Assembly (NCBI GenBank): GCA_963691705.1
Contig: OY829538.1
Coordinates: 45,535,151 to 45,599,150 of the forward strand
From: Viola odorata
Lineage: Eukaryota > Streptophyta > Magnoliopsida > Malpighiales > Violaceae
Reading direction: 5' to 3'
Length of the DNA: 64,000 nt
The position numbers were made by a program, and so were the translations under genes. Numbering within the stretch: position 1 is the stretch's first letter; each line of letters opens with the position of its first letter. The notes under the pieces were generated by a model. It was not told the origin of the DNA and ran no database searches. It saw nothing but the letters and a program-made list of their open reading frames with translations. Shown piece after piece: positions 1-11,259 of this stretch.

Positions 1-1
1 T

Positions 2-654
2 GTTTTCTCTGATCATGCAGCACTAAGATGTCTCTTGATGAAACTTGATGCCAAACCACGCTTGATTAGATGGATCCTTTTACTCCAAGAATTTGATCTA
101 GAGATAAAAGACAAGAAGGGGACTGAGAATTCTGTGGCTGACCATCTGAGCCGACTCCCACACCAGGAGGACAATTCCATGGAACCAATCCGTGATACCT
201 TTCTGGATGAACAGGTTTATCTTGCCCATGCAGTTCAATACTCTTGGTTTTCTGACATCGCAAATTTTTGTGTCACAGGAGCTTACCCCACTAATTCCAC
301 CGAATCTGAAAGGAACCGAATTAGGAGGCAAGCTAAATATTTCATTTGGGACAACCCCTACCTTTGGAAGCACTGTTCTGACCAAATCATTCGGGGTTGC
401 GTGACCTTGGACGAAGTCCCCTCCATCCTTAACTTCTGTGACTCTATGACTGAAGGAGGACATTTTGGGGCCAAGAAAACAACATTGAAAGTCCTGGAAG
501 CAGGTCTTTACTGGCCATCTCTTTTCAAGGACAGTTACATATTTCGTGCTGTTTGCCCTCGCTGCCAAGCCACAGGTAACATTGGAGCCAGAAATCAGAT
601 GTCCCTCATAAGCATTATTGCTTGTGAGATTTTTGATATTTGGGGCATCGATTT
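2..654 (+). pseudogene. Athila-like pol, RNase H end to start of integrase (5' segment)
   Basis: The frame is open from base 2. The start matches the end of a Ty3/gypsy RNase H (FSDHAAL, then KPRLIRW and the ADHLSRL motif). It continues into an integrase zinc finger: His in GGHFGAKKT and Cys-x2-Cys in CPRCQ. It then reaches the first catalytic Asp of the integrase core in WGIDF, where the nested Tat LTR begins. No stop falls inside this segment. The cut is exactly at the target duplication, so the break is the insertion itself rather than decay. The remaining integrase, with the other two catalytic residues, is at 15707-16592. Confidence 0.85.
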
Positions 655-1232
655 TGATAACAATACTCCTAACGACAAGGGCATTTTCATCTTATACCCC
701 GTGGTGGGGGTAAAGCTGCTGTTCCTACTGCTCCGACAGCATCGAGGCTATTGCCTCTCTCTATGCGACTGGCACTGGGATGGTCGACATCAGCGAGGGG
801 GTCCCACATGTCACTTCGCCGTGACATAGGGCGTTATCCCATCCCAGGCCAAACCAGGCATCCCGTGAGAAGCATAGGCGTTGCCTTACCTAGGTAATAC
901 CTACCCCCATACATATATCTAACGCAACGATAGCACACTCCATCAACGGGGAACTCTAACCCCCCTAACGGGCGCGTTAGCACCTTGTGACCAAGATCAC
1001 CCAGAAATACTCCACTTTTGCCTATAAATACCTCCACCACAAAGGAGGAAGTTAAGCCTAAGATTGCTAGCAAAAGCTCTGCTATTTCCATAACTCTTAC
1101 TAACTTAAGCATCAGAGTGTTTATGCCGGAGAGCCCCTCCGGCGCTTCGCAGGTACATCGGGCGCCAAGGACAGTCGACCCCAAGAACCATATTCCTCTA
1201 CTATCCTTCAGCAAAGGGTCTGAATCTTATCA
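655..1232 (+). repeat. 5' LTR of the Tat element (578 bp)
   Basis: The LTR starts TGATAACAATACTCC and ends TCTTATCA just before the primer-binding site. Both ends are repeated at 15405-15701. It carries a TATA box at 1023-1030. A middle stretch of roughly 300 bp (about 754-1052) is absent from the 3' copy. Confidence 0.93.
1023..1030 (+). promoter_or_regulatory. TATA box of the Tat LTR
   Basis: TATAAATA lies about 200 bp before the LTR end, the expected place for the U3/R boundary. The matching region is deleted from the 3' LTR, so only the 5' LTR keeps this promoter. Confidence 0.65.
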
Positions 1233-1235
1233 AAT

Positions 1236-1253
1236 TGGTGCTCTCGTTGAGAG
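1236..1253 (+). other. Putative primer-binding site of the Tat element
   Basis: TGGTGCTCTCGTTGAGAG starts three bases after the LTR end and begins with the TGG expected opposite a tRNA CCA end. It also forms a small hairpin (GCTCTC/GAGAGC). I did not assign the tRNA. Confidence 0.6.
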
Positions 1254-1440
1254 CATTGGTTTTATTAAGTGAGCATCCTTAATAGCCAAGCTCTGTTTTC
1301 TTGAAATTTAGAGGATTATGGCTTCCGACTCAGATCCCGTGCTGTGCCAATCTTCTAGCCTCCCGTTTTCCACTCGTAGGTGACTCTTCCCTTTTACCAC
1401 CACTGACGCTTCCATCACGGCGCAAGAAGTTCCACCAGGC

Positions 1441-3134
1441 ATGTCGGATCTCTATTTTGAACAAACAGCGGGAATATTTGTATCTCAGGTGTATACTCCT
1501 TTATCCCAGATAGCGGGACCCAGTTATTCTATCCCCCATTCGAGGGCACCTGCGGTAGATGGCACGGGCAATCCTCTTGCGAATTCAATATCGGCCCTTC
1601 GAGCCCAACTAGACCAGCTGACAGAATTGGCCGTAGGATTTACGCCTCATGTTTCGGGACCTAGCGTGCCTTCTCATATAGTCTTTACTCCATCCATCGT
1701 CACTGACCGACCATTGTCACCTCGAAAATCTAGAAGTTTTCCGTTATCCCTACCTTTGACATCAGCCCCTGTCAATGTCATGCAACTTGCGCATAGACGC
1801 GCTGAACCGTCTGAGCAGCATAGGAGGGAAGTTCCTGTTCCTGAGGGGGAACGATGGGACGGTGAATATAGAGATCATTGGGATAACATGCGAGATGAGA
1901 TGTTCAGGGACCCATCTCCTAGGCACAGTGAGAGGTCGAGTAGCAGGAGAGATCGAACTCGAACGCCAAGAAGTCGCAGTCGTTCTCCTAGGCGGCATCG
2001 TGAGTATGATTTTCGAGCTCAAAGGCAGCTTAACGAACCTTCTCCTCCTCATCAATCGTAGGGGATTCCTGATGATAACGTTGGTCACCCATTCAGCCAC
2101 CGCGTGAGGCATCACAGAGTCAATCGGCATGTAAAACTTCCTGTAGAATCATATGATGGCACAAAGGATCCTATTTCTCACCTCAATAAGGTGAAAGATT
2201 TCGTACAGTTTCAAACCCATAGTGACGCCGTGTTATGTCAAATTTTTGTTATGACACTATCAGGTGTAGTACGTCTCTGGTTTGAGGGACTTCCGGCAGG
2301 TTCCATTGATAATTTTTCCCAACTGGAAGCTAAATTTCGGAGCTGGTTCAGCACGGCTGTCCCTATTAGAAAATTTGTGGCAGCAATATTCGACATTCAT
2401 CGAAAGCCACAAGAATCCTTGAAGGATTTCCTGAGCTGTTTTGATCTTGAGATGTCGCTAACGCCAAGGGTTACCATTGACTTCGCTGTGGAATCTCTGA
2501 AACGGAATTGCCGTTATGGGAAATTACGAGATACTTTAATGGTGGACCCACCGTTGACTTTTGATGCGTTAAGGCTGAAAGCCACAATTATGCGAGAATG
2601 GAGGAAGAAAAAAATAGGGAACGAATTCAGAGTATACCCCAAGATACGCATCCAGCCCCCAACGCCCGCTTTAGCGCAACTCCTGATACGCGGCCAACCG
2701 ATGATAATGGACAACGAAAAGACCACATTCCCAGAACCTCAAATCGGCAGAGGGGTAACTTCTCTAGAGGAATATCCGGGAATTCCCCTACCAGAAGGCA
2801 AATGGATCCACCCAAGGGGCGAATATACGACCCTGACCTTTCTTCCCTCATACTTCCAAGAGCAGAAATTTTAGCGATAGTTCAGCAGCGAAACCTGCCT
2901 ATCCGTTATCCAGCTCCTGTGAAACCAGGGGTAATTATGGGAGGAAGGGAAAATGCATTCTGCAAGTTCCATAAAGTTAAAGGGCACTCCACGGATGTGT
3001 GCAGAGAATTGAAATTAGCGATAGAGCGCTTAGTTAAAGAGGGCTACCTCGGGGAATTTGCCATTAAAGTAAGGGAGGAAGTCAGGAACAATCCAACGGA
3101 TAAGGCGACTGGTGACAGACAAGCACCTTCTTAA
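1441..3134 (+). pseudogene. Tat gag (broken)
   Basis: The N-terminal part (1441-2061) is followed by an Arg/Ser-rich stretch (RSRSRSPRRH). The retrotransposon Gag core is at about 2140-2600 (SYDGTKDP, RLWFEGLP, LKDFLSCF). Near 2960-3020 there is a zinc-knuckle variant with CKFH, then HSTDVC, typical of Tat Gag. An in-frame TAG at 2059-2061 interrupts the first part. A frame change near 2598-2615, in an A-rich run, moves coding from frame 1 to frame 3. A TAA at 3132-3134 separates gag from the protease in the same frame. In Tat elements gag and pol are often one ORF, so the TAA may be decay or an original boundary. Confidence 0.8.
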
Positions 3135-3182
3135 GCCACGGGAGTCAACGCCATCCCTATCGGAAGAAATAGAGAAACATTT

Positions 3183-6100
3183 GTGGTTAGCGAGGATGAT
3201 GTTCCTATGATCAATATTATAGCGGGAGACACTCCATATTTTGACGAACCCATAGCGTCAGCACCCGCGACTGGCGACAAACGTAAGAGAGAAAACACGT
3301 TAGTGAAAAGTGAAGCGATAAGCGCATTAGATCGAATGGTGTTATCGTTCTCTGAAGAGGATGAGAAAGGCGTTGTCTATCCACAAAATGATGCGTTGGT
3401 AGTCACACCTGTTATCGGCAACCATGGAGTTAGGAGAACCCTTGTTGACAATGGGAGTGCGGTCAATCTGTTCTCGCTTGAGGCATACAACCTAATGAAG
3501 CGTCCTGACAGTGAGCTAACTCCTTGTAAAAAACCAATAATTGGAGTAGACGGGGTCTCAATCCCGGCGGCAGGAGTCACATCGCTACCAGTATACTTCA
3601 GAGAGGATACGTCCAAACGGTCAAAGGAACTGTTATTCTTGGTTGTAGACCTGTCATTTCCTTACAACGCTATACTCGGGTGACCATACCTCAACCACTT
3701 TGGAGCTGCAATATCGCAAAAACACCTAAAGATGAAATACCCTTCATGGGACGGGGTGGTCTCGATCAAAGGAGACTAGAAGTTAGCTGCCGAGTGCTAC
3801 TTACTCATGACCCAAAAGAGTTGCGATCGTTACGTGTACGTAGTGGATGATCCCTTTGAGGATAGAGAGGAAATGCGCACTCAGCCAGTAGACAATATGA
3901 GGTCAATTCCCGTTAACGGAGTCAAAGAAGCAAATTTTCAGGTTAGCGAAAAATTGAACTCAGAGGAAAGCGCACAGTTAGCTCGATTATTGAATAAATG
4001 TAAAGGAGAATTCGCGTGGAGACCAGCAGATATGCCTGGAATCTCGCGAGAAACAGCAGAGCACCGACTCAACGTTAACCCTAACGCCAAGCCTGTTCAG
4101 CAAAAGCGGCGAGCTTTCTCTCCAGAAAAGATGATAGCCATCGAGAAAGAGATATCAAAACTCATGGATGTCGGCTTCATCCGAGAAGTCCAATACCCGA
4201 CGTGGTTGGTTAATCCTGTTTTAGTCCCAAAACCTAACGGAGATTGGCGCATGTGCATTGACTTCATTGATTTGAACGTCGCCTGTCCCAAAGACTGCTA
4301 TCCTCTTCCTCGAATCGATCAGCTGGTAGACCAAACCGCTGGGTACGCCTATGTAAGCTCGTTAGACGCCAACTCGGGATATCACCAAATCCCCATGGCC
4401 GTGGAGGATGAAGAAAAGACCGCCTTTATCACTCCGAAGGCCACCTATTGCTATACAATGATGCCGTTTGGATTGAAAAATGCTGGGGCAATATTCCAGC
4501 GCATGGCAAACAAAGTTTTTGAGAAGCAAATTGGGAAAAAGGTGGAGGCCTATGTGGATGATATACTTGTCAAAAGCCGAAGCTTCGAGGACCACTTGGC
4601 TGATTTGGAAGAAGTTTTCAGCATGATGAGAGAATACAAGATGAAGTTGAACCCTCGTAAATGCATGTTTGCATTCCAAACGGGTAAATTCTTGGATTAC
4701 GTGGTCAGCCAGAAAGGCATCCAGCCTAACCCTTCGAAAGTAAAGGCAATTCAGGATATGATATCTCCTCGAGCCGTCAAGGAAGTGCAAAAGCTCACAG
4801 GACGCATCATTGCGTTAGGGCGGTTTATTTCTAAACAAGGCGAAAGATGCCTACCTTTCTTCAAGGTCATTCGCAAGAAAGCCCCCTTTGGGTGGACAGA
4901 AGAATGTGAAGAAGCGTTTGCCGGTATAAAAGCCTACCTCTCGTCCGACTTGGTGCTGATGAGACCTGAACCAGGCGACGCCTTGTATTTGTATCTGGGT
5001 GTCGCCGACGAGGTGGTCAGTGTTGTCCTCGTACGAAGCGATAGACATATTCATCGCCCCGTATTCTTTGTCAGTCACATACTGAAAGACGCCGAATTAC
5101 GGTACGCTCACATCGAGAAGATAGCATTTGCCCTAGTACAGGCAACGCGGAAGATGGATCGGTACTTCCAAGCTCATCCTGTCGTAGTACTCACTGATCA
5201 GCCATTGAGGAAAATTTTCAGGAAACTTGAGTCTTCAGAAAGAATGCTGATTTGGGCGATCAAACTTGAGCAATATGGGTTGCAATATAAGGCCAGACCA
5301 TCCATCAAAGCCCAAGCGTTAGCAGACTTCATAGCAGAATGCACATTCACACAAGAGCCACCGGTGGACCCACCGGAAGGGGAAGTTGAAGACGTAGATC
5401 TCCCGTCCCCAGACAGATATAATGACACATGGATCATCCACGTAGACGGAGCAAAAAATGAAGAGTTAGCCGGTGCAGGAATTCTCATGATTGGACCCAA
5501 TGACATTCAGATATGCTATGCCATTAGAATTTTGCAACCACTGTCCAACAACGCGGTTGAGTACGAAGCGTTACTGGCCGGACTCAGGATAGGCAACAGT
5601 TTCTCTGTTGAAACTACACGCGATGCAGGAACGGTGCGTGATCCACAGCTAAAGATACGTGGGGACTCTAAACTGATAATATATCAAGTCTTGGGAAACT
5701 CCCAAGCCTGAGAGCCTATCATGATCCAATATCTTGCAAAAGTAAAACGTGAGCTAACGAAAATACAGAAAAAAGGCATTCAAGTCTGCTTTGAGTATAT
5801 TCCTCGAGAAGATAATGCTGAGGCCGATAATCTTCCTAAAATGGCAGCCAACCCGGAAGCCTCCATACCCAAAGGTGTGCACTACGGTGAGATACCAGTG
5901 CCTTCTTTCATGGAAGAACAAGTGTCTCTTTGTGTGGAAGAAGCGGAGAGTGATTGGAGAATCCCCGTTGTGAAATATTTGAAACATGATGAGTTGCCAG
6001 TAGATAACACCGAAAAAAGGAAAATTTTGAAACAAGCGGCACGATGCACATACTACAACGGGGAGTTGATTCGAAAATGTTTCTCTCATCCAGCCGCAAA

Positions 6101-7190
6101 GTGCATAACGGAGCGGGAAGGCCTCCACACCTTGCGAGAAATCCACGAAGGAATATGTGGCACGCACGTGGATGGTGACACCCTAGCGACACAGGTCTTT
6201 CGGTCAGGATTCTACTGGCCCACCATTCGTAGAGACTGTCACAACTTTGTGAAATCTTGTCAAAAATGCCAGGAATACGCTAAGATTCCCCGAAGACCAG
6301 CCGTACAAATCTCAGAAATTGTCGCTCCTTGCCCGTTTGCCAAATGGGGAATTGATATTTTGGGCCCGTTTCCAAAAGCCAGGTTTCAACTAAAATTTGT
6401 GGTCGTGGCAGTAGACTATTTCACGAAATGGGCAGAAGCAGAGGCGGTAGCCAACATTACCACGGAAAAAATCTAGTGTTTCTTTAAATATCAAGTCATA
6501 ATGTGATTCGGGGTACCTCGCATATTGGTCAGTGACAATGGAACGCAATTCACGAGCCAATTTTTCAGAAATCAGTGCGCAGAATTACAAATTGAACAGA
6601 GATTCTCTTCCGTAGCACACCCGCAAACCAATGGTCAGGCAGAAGTAACCAATCGCAATATCCTCAGTGGCATCAAAAGGAACCTAGAAGGTTCTAAAAA
6701 GAAATGGGCAGACAAACTGCCGTATGTAATGTGGGCCTATCGCATGACCGTCAAAACTACCACAGGAGAAACCCCCTTTGCGTTAGCCTTTGGCACAGAG
6801 GCTGTCACGCCGGTAGAAATTGGCACCCTAAGCCTTCGAGTGGCATATTTCAACGAAGAAATAAATAAGGAAAGGTTACGTGCTAACCTCAATGCACTAC
6901 CAGAGGTACAAGAGGAGGCTCTCTTGAAAGCCTTGCATTACAAAAGAAAAATGGCGCAATATCATAACAAGCAAGTCAAAGAGCGGCTGCTCAAAGCGGG
7001 TGATTTAGTGCTCAGAGATAAGCGAGCGACAGGGCAACGCATAGGAAAACTCAGCCCAAATTGGGACGGGCCATATCGCGTCAACAGCGTCATCAGAAAG
7101 GGAGCGTATCATTTGGAAACACTTGACGGTACTCCCTTACCAAACTCTTGGAATATAGCTTGTTTGAAATTATATCATGCTAGAAGCTAA
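3183..7190 (+). pseudogene. Tat pol: protease, RT, RNase H, second RNase H, integrase (broken)
   Basis: One frame runs throughout. The protease has the active-site DNGS at 3447. RT has YVDD at 4551-4562. A conventional RNase H follows to about 5340, and an additional RNase H opens with WIIHVDGA at about 5430. The integrase has its zinc finger near 6150-6280 (GTHVDGD to CQKCQ), first Asp in WGIDILG, second in VSDNGTQF and Glu in NGQAEVTNR. The frame is broken by TGA 3681-3683, TAG 3777-3779, TGA 5709-5711, TAG 6474-6476 and TGA 6504-6506. All are single-base changes without frame loss. Dual RNase H marks the Tat lineage. The end is at TAA/7190. Confidence 0.92.
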
Positions 7191-7288
7191 TCTTTCCCGT
7201 TTGACATTGTTATCATTACTCTAACGCATGAATCAAAGGCATTTTTTGTGCACGTTGTGGCCAATAATATACAGATAATGAAGAATGC

Positions 7289-7700
7289 CAGGAGTGAAAA
7301 TCCTATCCTTGTAACGGCTGGTCCTGATCAGACAGCTCACTAAGACGAGGCACGCCCTGGCATAAACAACGTTGGGAGTGAAAATCCTATCCTTGTGGCG
7401 ACCGTGCTAACACAGACGACCCATTAAGACGAGGCACGCCCCAACGCCCTCGGGAGTGAAAATCCTATCCTTGTGGCAACCGTGCTCACATAGACGGCCC
7501 ATTAAGACGAGGCACGTCCCGACATCCTTGGGAGTGAAAATCCTATCCTTGTGGTAGCCGTGCTCGCACAGACGGGCCACTAAGACGAGGCACACCCCAA
7601 GGAGATAGTAACTCCATCCTGGAAGTGAAAATCATATCCTTGTGGTAGCCGTGCTCACACAGACGGACCACTAAGATGAGGCACGCCCCAAGCCGATTGT
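7289..7700 (+). repeat. Tandem repeat behind Tat pol, five units of about 78-90 bp
   Basis: Units begin (C)GGGAGTGAAAATCCTATCC at about 7289, 7373, 7451, 7529 and 7620, and each contains AAGACGAGGCACG. They diverge mainly in the spacer before the next unit. Tandem arrays in the region after pol are a known feature of Tat-lineage elements and can seed satellite DNA. Confidence 0.85.
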
Positions 7701-8313
7701 TGGCATTTGAAATAAAGAAGAGATATCCCAGCCAGTAACCGAGCGGTTGATACCCGGTGAAGTTGGGCTGGAGAGATGTCTCTATCACAACAACAATATC
7801 ATGAACAAAGTTAGCAAGGCTAAGTGATCCCCCTAACAACAAAGGGTGGCATCAAGCTATACACAGCATGAGTGAAAATAATAGTGATTTGTCCTTCGAA
7901 ACATCATCAAAGAAATAATGATAATGTAACGAAATAATTTCCTGATTCTCAAAGAGAAAAGAGCACGTAGAGACACTGCAGAGAAGTCTTCCTCAGAGAA
8001 CAAGTCATTGTGACTATCGCAGAAACACTATGTCTCTAAAGACAAAAATACCTTGACACCCATGAATGGTGTGTACATGCAAACGCAACGGTTGATTAAC
8101 CGCATAAGGTACGATGACCACATCATTGTGATTTTAGTAATGAAGTTTACTAACCATGTTGTGGCAGTAACGTCATGAGGCAAGATCAACAAAGAAATTA
8201 TAGACAAAAGGCAATGGTCTAAAGAAAAGCTGATATTGTCAAGATCACAAAATATCCTCAAAGGATAAATAAAGACATGCCAATGGAAAAAATCAAAAAG
8301 CAAAGTGCGAGGC
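7701..8313. other. Tat untranslated spacer, no gene seen
   Basis: This joins the tandem array to the end of antisense unit 1. I see no conserved coding frame, only short chance ORFs. It probably holds the 3' end of the minus-strand unit. Confidence 0.5.
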
Positions 8314-10621
8314 CTAAGAAGTGGCTGACGCGTTGTTTTCTCTTTGCTTGGCGGCTTTTGCGTTATAGAAATCCTCGTCGGACACATGCGAAGACCTCTC
8401 CTTAAAATACTCAGAAATAACATCAACCCGAAGGCGGTCCACCCCATAATTACGCATGAAGCCCTCCGACATAATCATTGCTCCATCCTTCAGATACCAA
8501 TGGCATTTCTCAGCAGAAAGGCTAAGCTCGGCAGACAATTCAACATTTCTATGCCTTTCTGACGCTAGCCCGGCCTCTTCCTCAGAAAGGCGTGTACTAA
8601 GCGGTACCCTTATGTTTTTCTTCTTCTAATGCAAGCCTGGCAGCCTCCGCCTCTTGCTTAGCAATCTTTGCCTCTTGCCTAGCCATTTCTGCCTCTTGTT
8701 TGGAAGCCGTCGCAACGTCCAAAAGTCTCTGACGCTCAGTCGTCAATTTGTCTATTTCCATTTGCTTGTCCGCTGCCTCCATAGCATTAGCCTCATCCAT
8801 GTAATGGGCGTGGCAGAAGGAAGAAAACATCTGAGAACGAAGGAAATCTATGTGCCCCTGGTGACCTTTGGCAAAAAATACACCCCTTTCCCCTTGATGC
8901 GACATTATTTGAGCCGCCAACAGAGATGAAGATGCAAGAATATCCTCAGCGCTATTAGTCCCCAAGGCTTGAAAAGCTTTCTCTCTAAAGCCGCCCAGGT
9001 TAACCTGATGAGTGGGAAAGTTGGGAGGAACGTATGAAGTAACACCAACCATCAAGTTAGAAGCAGAATTGCCCCTTGCGACAAGAGGTGGAGACAAAGG
9101 AACAAAAGACAGAGTAGGAGGAGAAGGAGGTTGGTTAGCAGAAACCCCTACATCAGAGACAAAAGACTCACCACCGCCGAGTGCCTCAAAACCCAGCATG
9201 TCCGAGCTAAAACCTACAGCGGCAGAAGTAGAATGGAGCAGAGAATCAACAAAAGCATGGGGATCGCTAACAAGGTTAGCACCTTGAGGTTGCCCGAAAG
9301 GTGCGCCACCTTCTGCAGAAGTTGTCAGGGGAGGGTTAATGCCGGATGACGCGGGCTATTTTGAAGGTCGTGACGAACCTTCTTCCGGCGCTCGGCTAGC
9401 TCACTTGCAAACGACATATCTTCGCAAGGAAGAGAATGAGTGGAAGTGGTGCCAATTTCCTAAGGAAACGAAATGTAATGAGGAAACTGCAGAAGAACGG
9501 AGAAAGCAGTAGGGGCAGCGGATAAAGGTACCTGAGCAGAAGGGGAAACCAAGGGAATTCTAGAAGGAATTGAACCGGCAGACACTTCTGAAGAAGCGGT
9601 AGCCTGAGAAAGAGCGGGAGGCACGACAGTTGCTTTTTTGCTTCTCTTCCTTCTTGCGACACGCGCTCGAGAAGACGACGCTTGAACAGTGCCGACAGTG
9701 ACTGAACTCCTTGAGAAAACGGCGCGGCTAAAGTAACACAGGTAGCCCCACCTTCAGCAGCGGCGACAGCTTGCTACCTTCTCTTTTTCCTCCGAATATA
9801 TTCAGGCTGCCAACCAGGCGGAACCACTGCATATTTATGAAAAAATATTAGCGTTAGAATTTCCCAACAATGCGAAGAAAGAAGGGTAAACATTCACCCA
9901 TTTTACACTCTGTAACTTCCACTCCATTTGCCACTTTACGAGTGTCAACGCTAAAGTCCATTTGGAGCGGCGCATTTAACCAACTATCCTCCGGGTCGGA
10001 AAGTGGTTTTCTGCTACCCCAAGCCCCATCTTTAATTTCTTCGTTAAAACCGGTTCTCCACAAGGGCTCGGGCAGGTCAATAATAAAAAATCCTTCTTTC
10101 CAGCCAGAAACAGAAGACTCGATACCCATGAGTTTCCAAGTGAATGGCTTCAGTGAGTTATCATCATAGCGGAGTGATATTGATATTACCCCTTTGTGAG
10201 AATACAATTGGAAAATATCATGAAGCAACGCTAGCGAAGGAGACTCAATCCCTTTGAACCGGCATAACGCCGCAAAAGCACTAACAACGTAAATTGTGTT
10301 AGGACTCAGTTGAGCCAGATTCAAGTCAGAATCGGCCAACAACAGTTTTACAAGCGGATCAAGGGGGAGCCGAAACCTATGATCGAACAACTTGGCATAC
10401 AATATCCTACTATTATCGGGCAATACACTATTAAGGCGGAGAGGGTCAGAAGCAACACTAACAGAGTAACCCTCAAGGAGTTGAACATTGAAATCGGACA
10501 GACTGCGATGAACTAGGGGTAAAGTGTAAAGAGAAGTGGGTGTATTACTGATATTCTCTTCCCCAACAGATTTTTGGGAACTTCCCTCCTCAGCAGATTT
10601 TTAAGAATGAGTCTTCGCCAT
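8314..10621 (-). pseudogene. Tat antisense unit 1: Transposase_28-like protein with coiled coil (broken)
   Basis: On the minus strand an ATG at 10619-10621 opens a frame with a TAA at codon 7. The frame then encodes a globular domain (LPLDPLVKLL, LNLAQLSPN, FAALCRFKGI) down to 9898. An intron of about 71 nt (9827-9897, GTGAAT...TGCAG) follows ECKMG. The second exon (from 9826) is Pro/Ser/Lys-rich. It ends in a strong coiled coil around 8620-8730 (ERQRLLDVA, repeated KQEAE/RQEAK). A one-base frame change near 8597-8602 separates the coil from its tail (8314-8538). The domain wording resembles the plant 'putative gypsy-type transposon' family (Pfam Transposase_28). The role is unknown. It is a paralogue of unit 2. 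Confidence 0.65.
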
Positions 10622-10790
10622 AACCAGTAAAAAGAAGAAGAGAGTAAAAGAAGGAAGTAATGTGTGTACCTTCGTTGAAGAAACACCAGGGATCCCAGAA
10701 CAAAGAAGAAGGAGCGGCGTGAGTTGTTTTCAGAAAGAAGCAGTGAGCGAAGGAGGAGATAAAAAAGAAAAAAGAAGGCGGGGAAAAACA

Positions 10791-10800
10791 TTATATATAA
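10791..10800 (-). promoter_or_regulatory. TATA box of antisense unit 1
   Basis: TTATATATAA lies on the minus strand about 170 bp before the ATG at 10621. G-boxes (CACGTG) lie further upstream at 10968-10973 and 11056-11061. Confidence 0.6.
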
Positions 10801-10967
10801 CCCTAAAGGGGTTGAAAAGGTGTGACCAGCCAATAACTGACACATGGCAAGGTAGCATAATGGAAGGACGCGACACGCGCGAAGGACACAACTTTTAAAA
10901 TGGAGACGCTTCAGTCCTTGCTACTCCCTAGAAGGTGCCTATCTCAAACGCCTCATCACAAGAAAGA

Positions 10968-11061
10968 CACGTGTCCCTCCTCATCATTACTTTTCGATCG
11001 CATTAATGAGGGGATTCATAGCATTTAATGTTCTAAAAAGCAGCACCAGCTTTGACACGTG
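10968..11061. promoter_or_regulatory. Two G-boxes (CACGTG) upstream of antisense unit 1
   Basis: Palindromic CACGTG is at 10968-10973 and 11056-11061. In plants these cores are bound by bZIP and bHLH factors. The pairing is repeated upstream of unit 2, which suggests a duplicated promoter. The remainder of 10622-11259 has no coding signal. Confidence 0.5.
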
Positions 11062-11259
11062 GTCTCAAGAAACGATGTGATAACAGAAAAATGTTAACGA
11101 AGCGTAAGCAATATCGATAATACGTCAAAACCCAACGTTTGAGGAAAAAGCAGAAATGATCTCATGGCGTTAGCCTTATTGCAAGAAGAACAACGTCAAA
11201 TGTCTTTGGGGAGCGATTTATTGAAGAATAAACAAATGCAGATAAGAAGGAGATAATAA

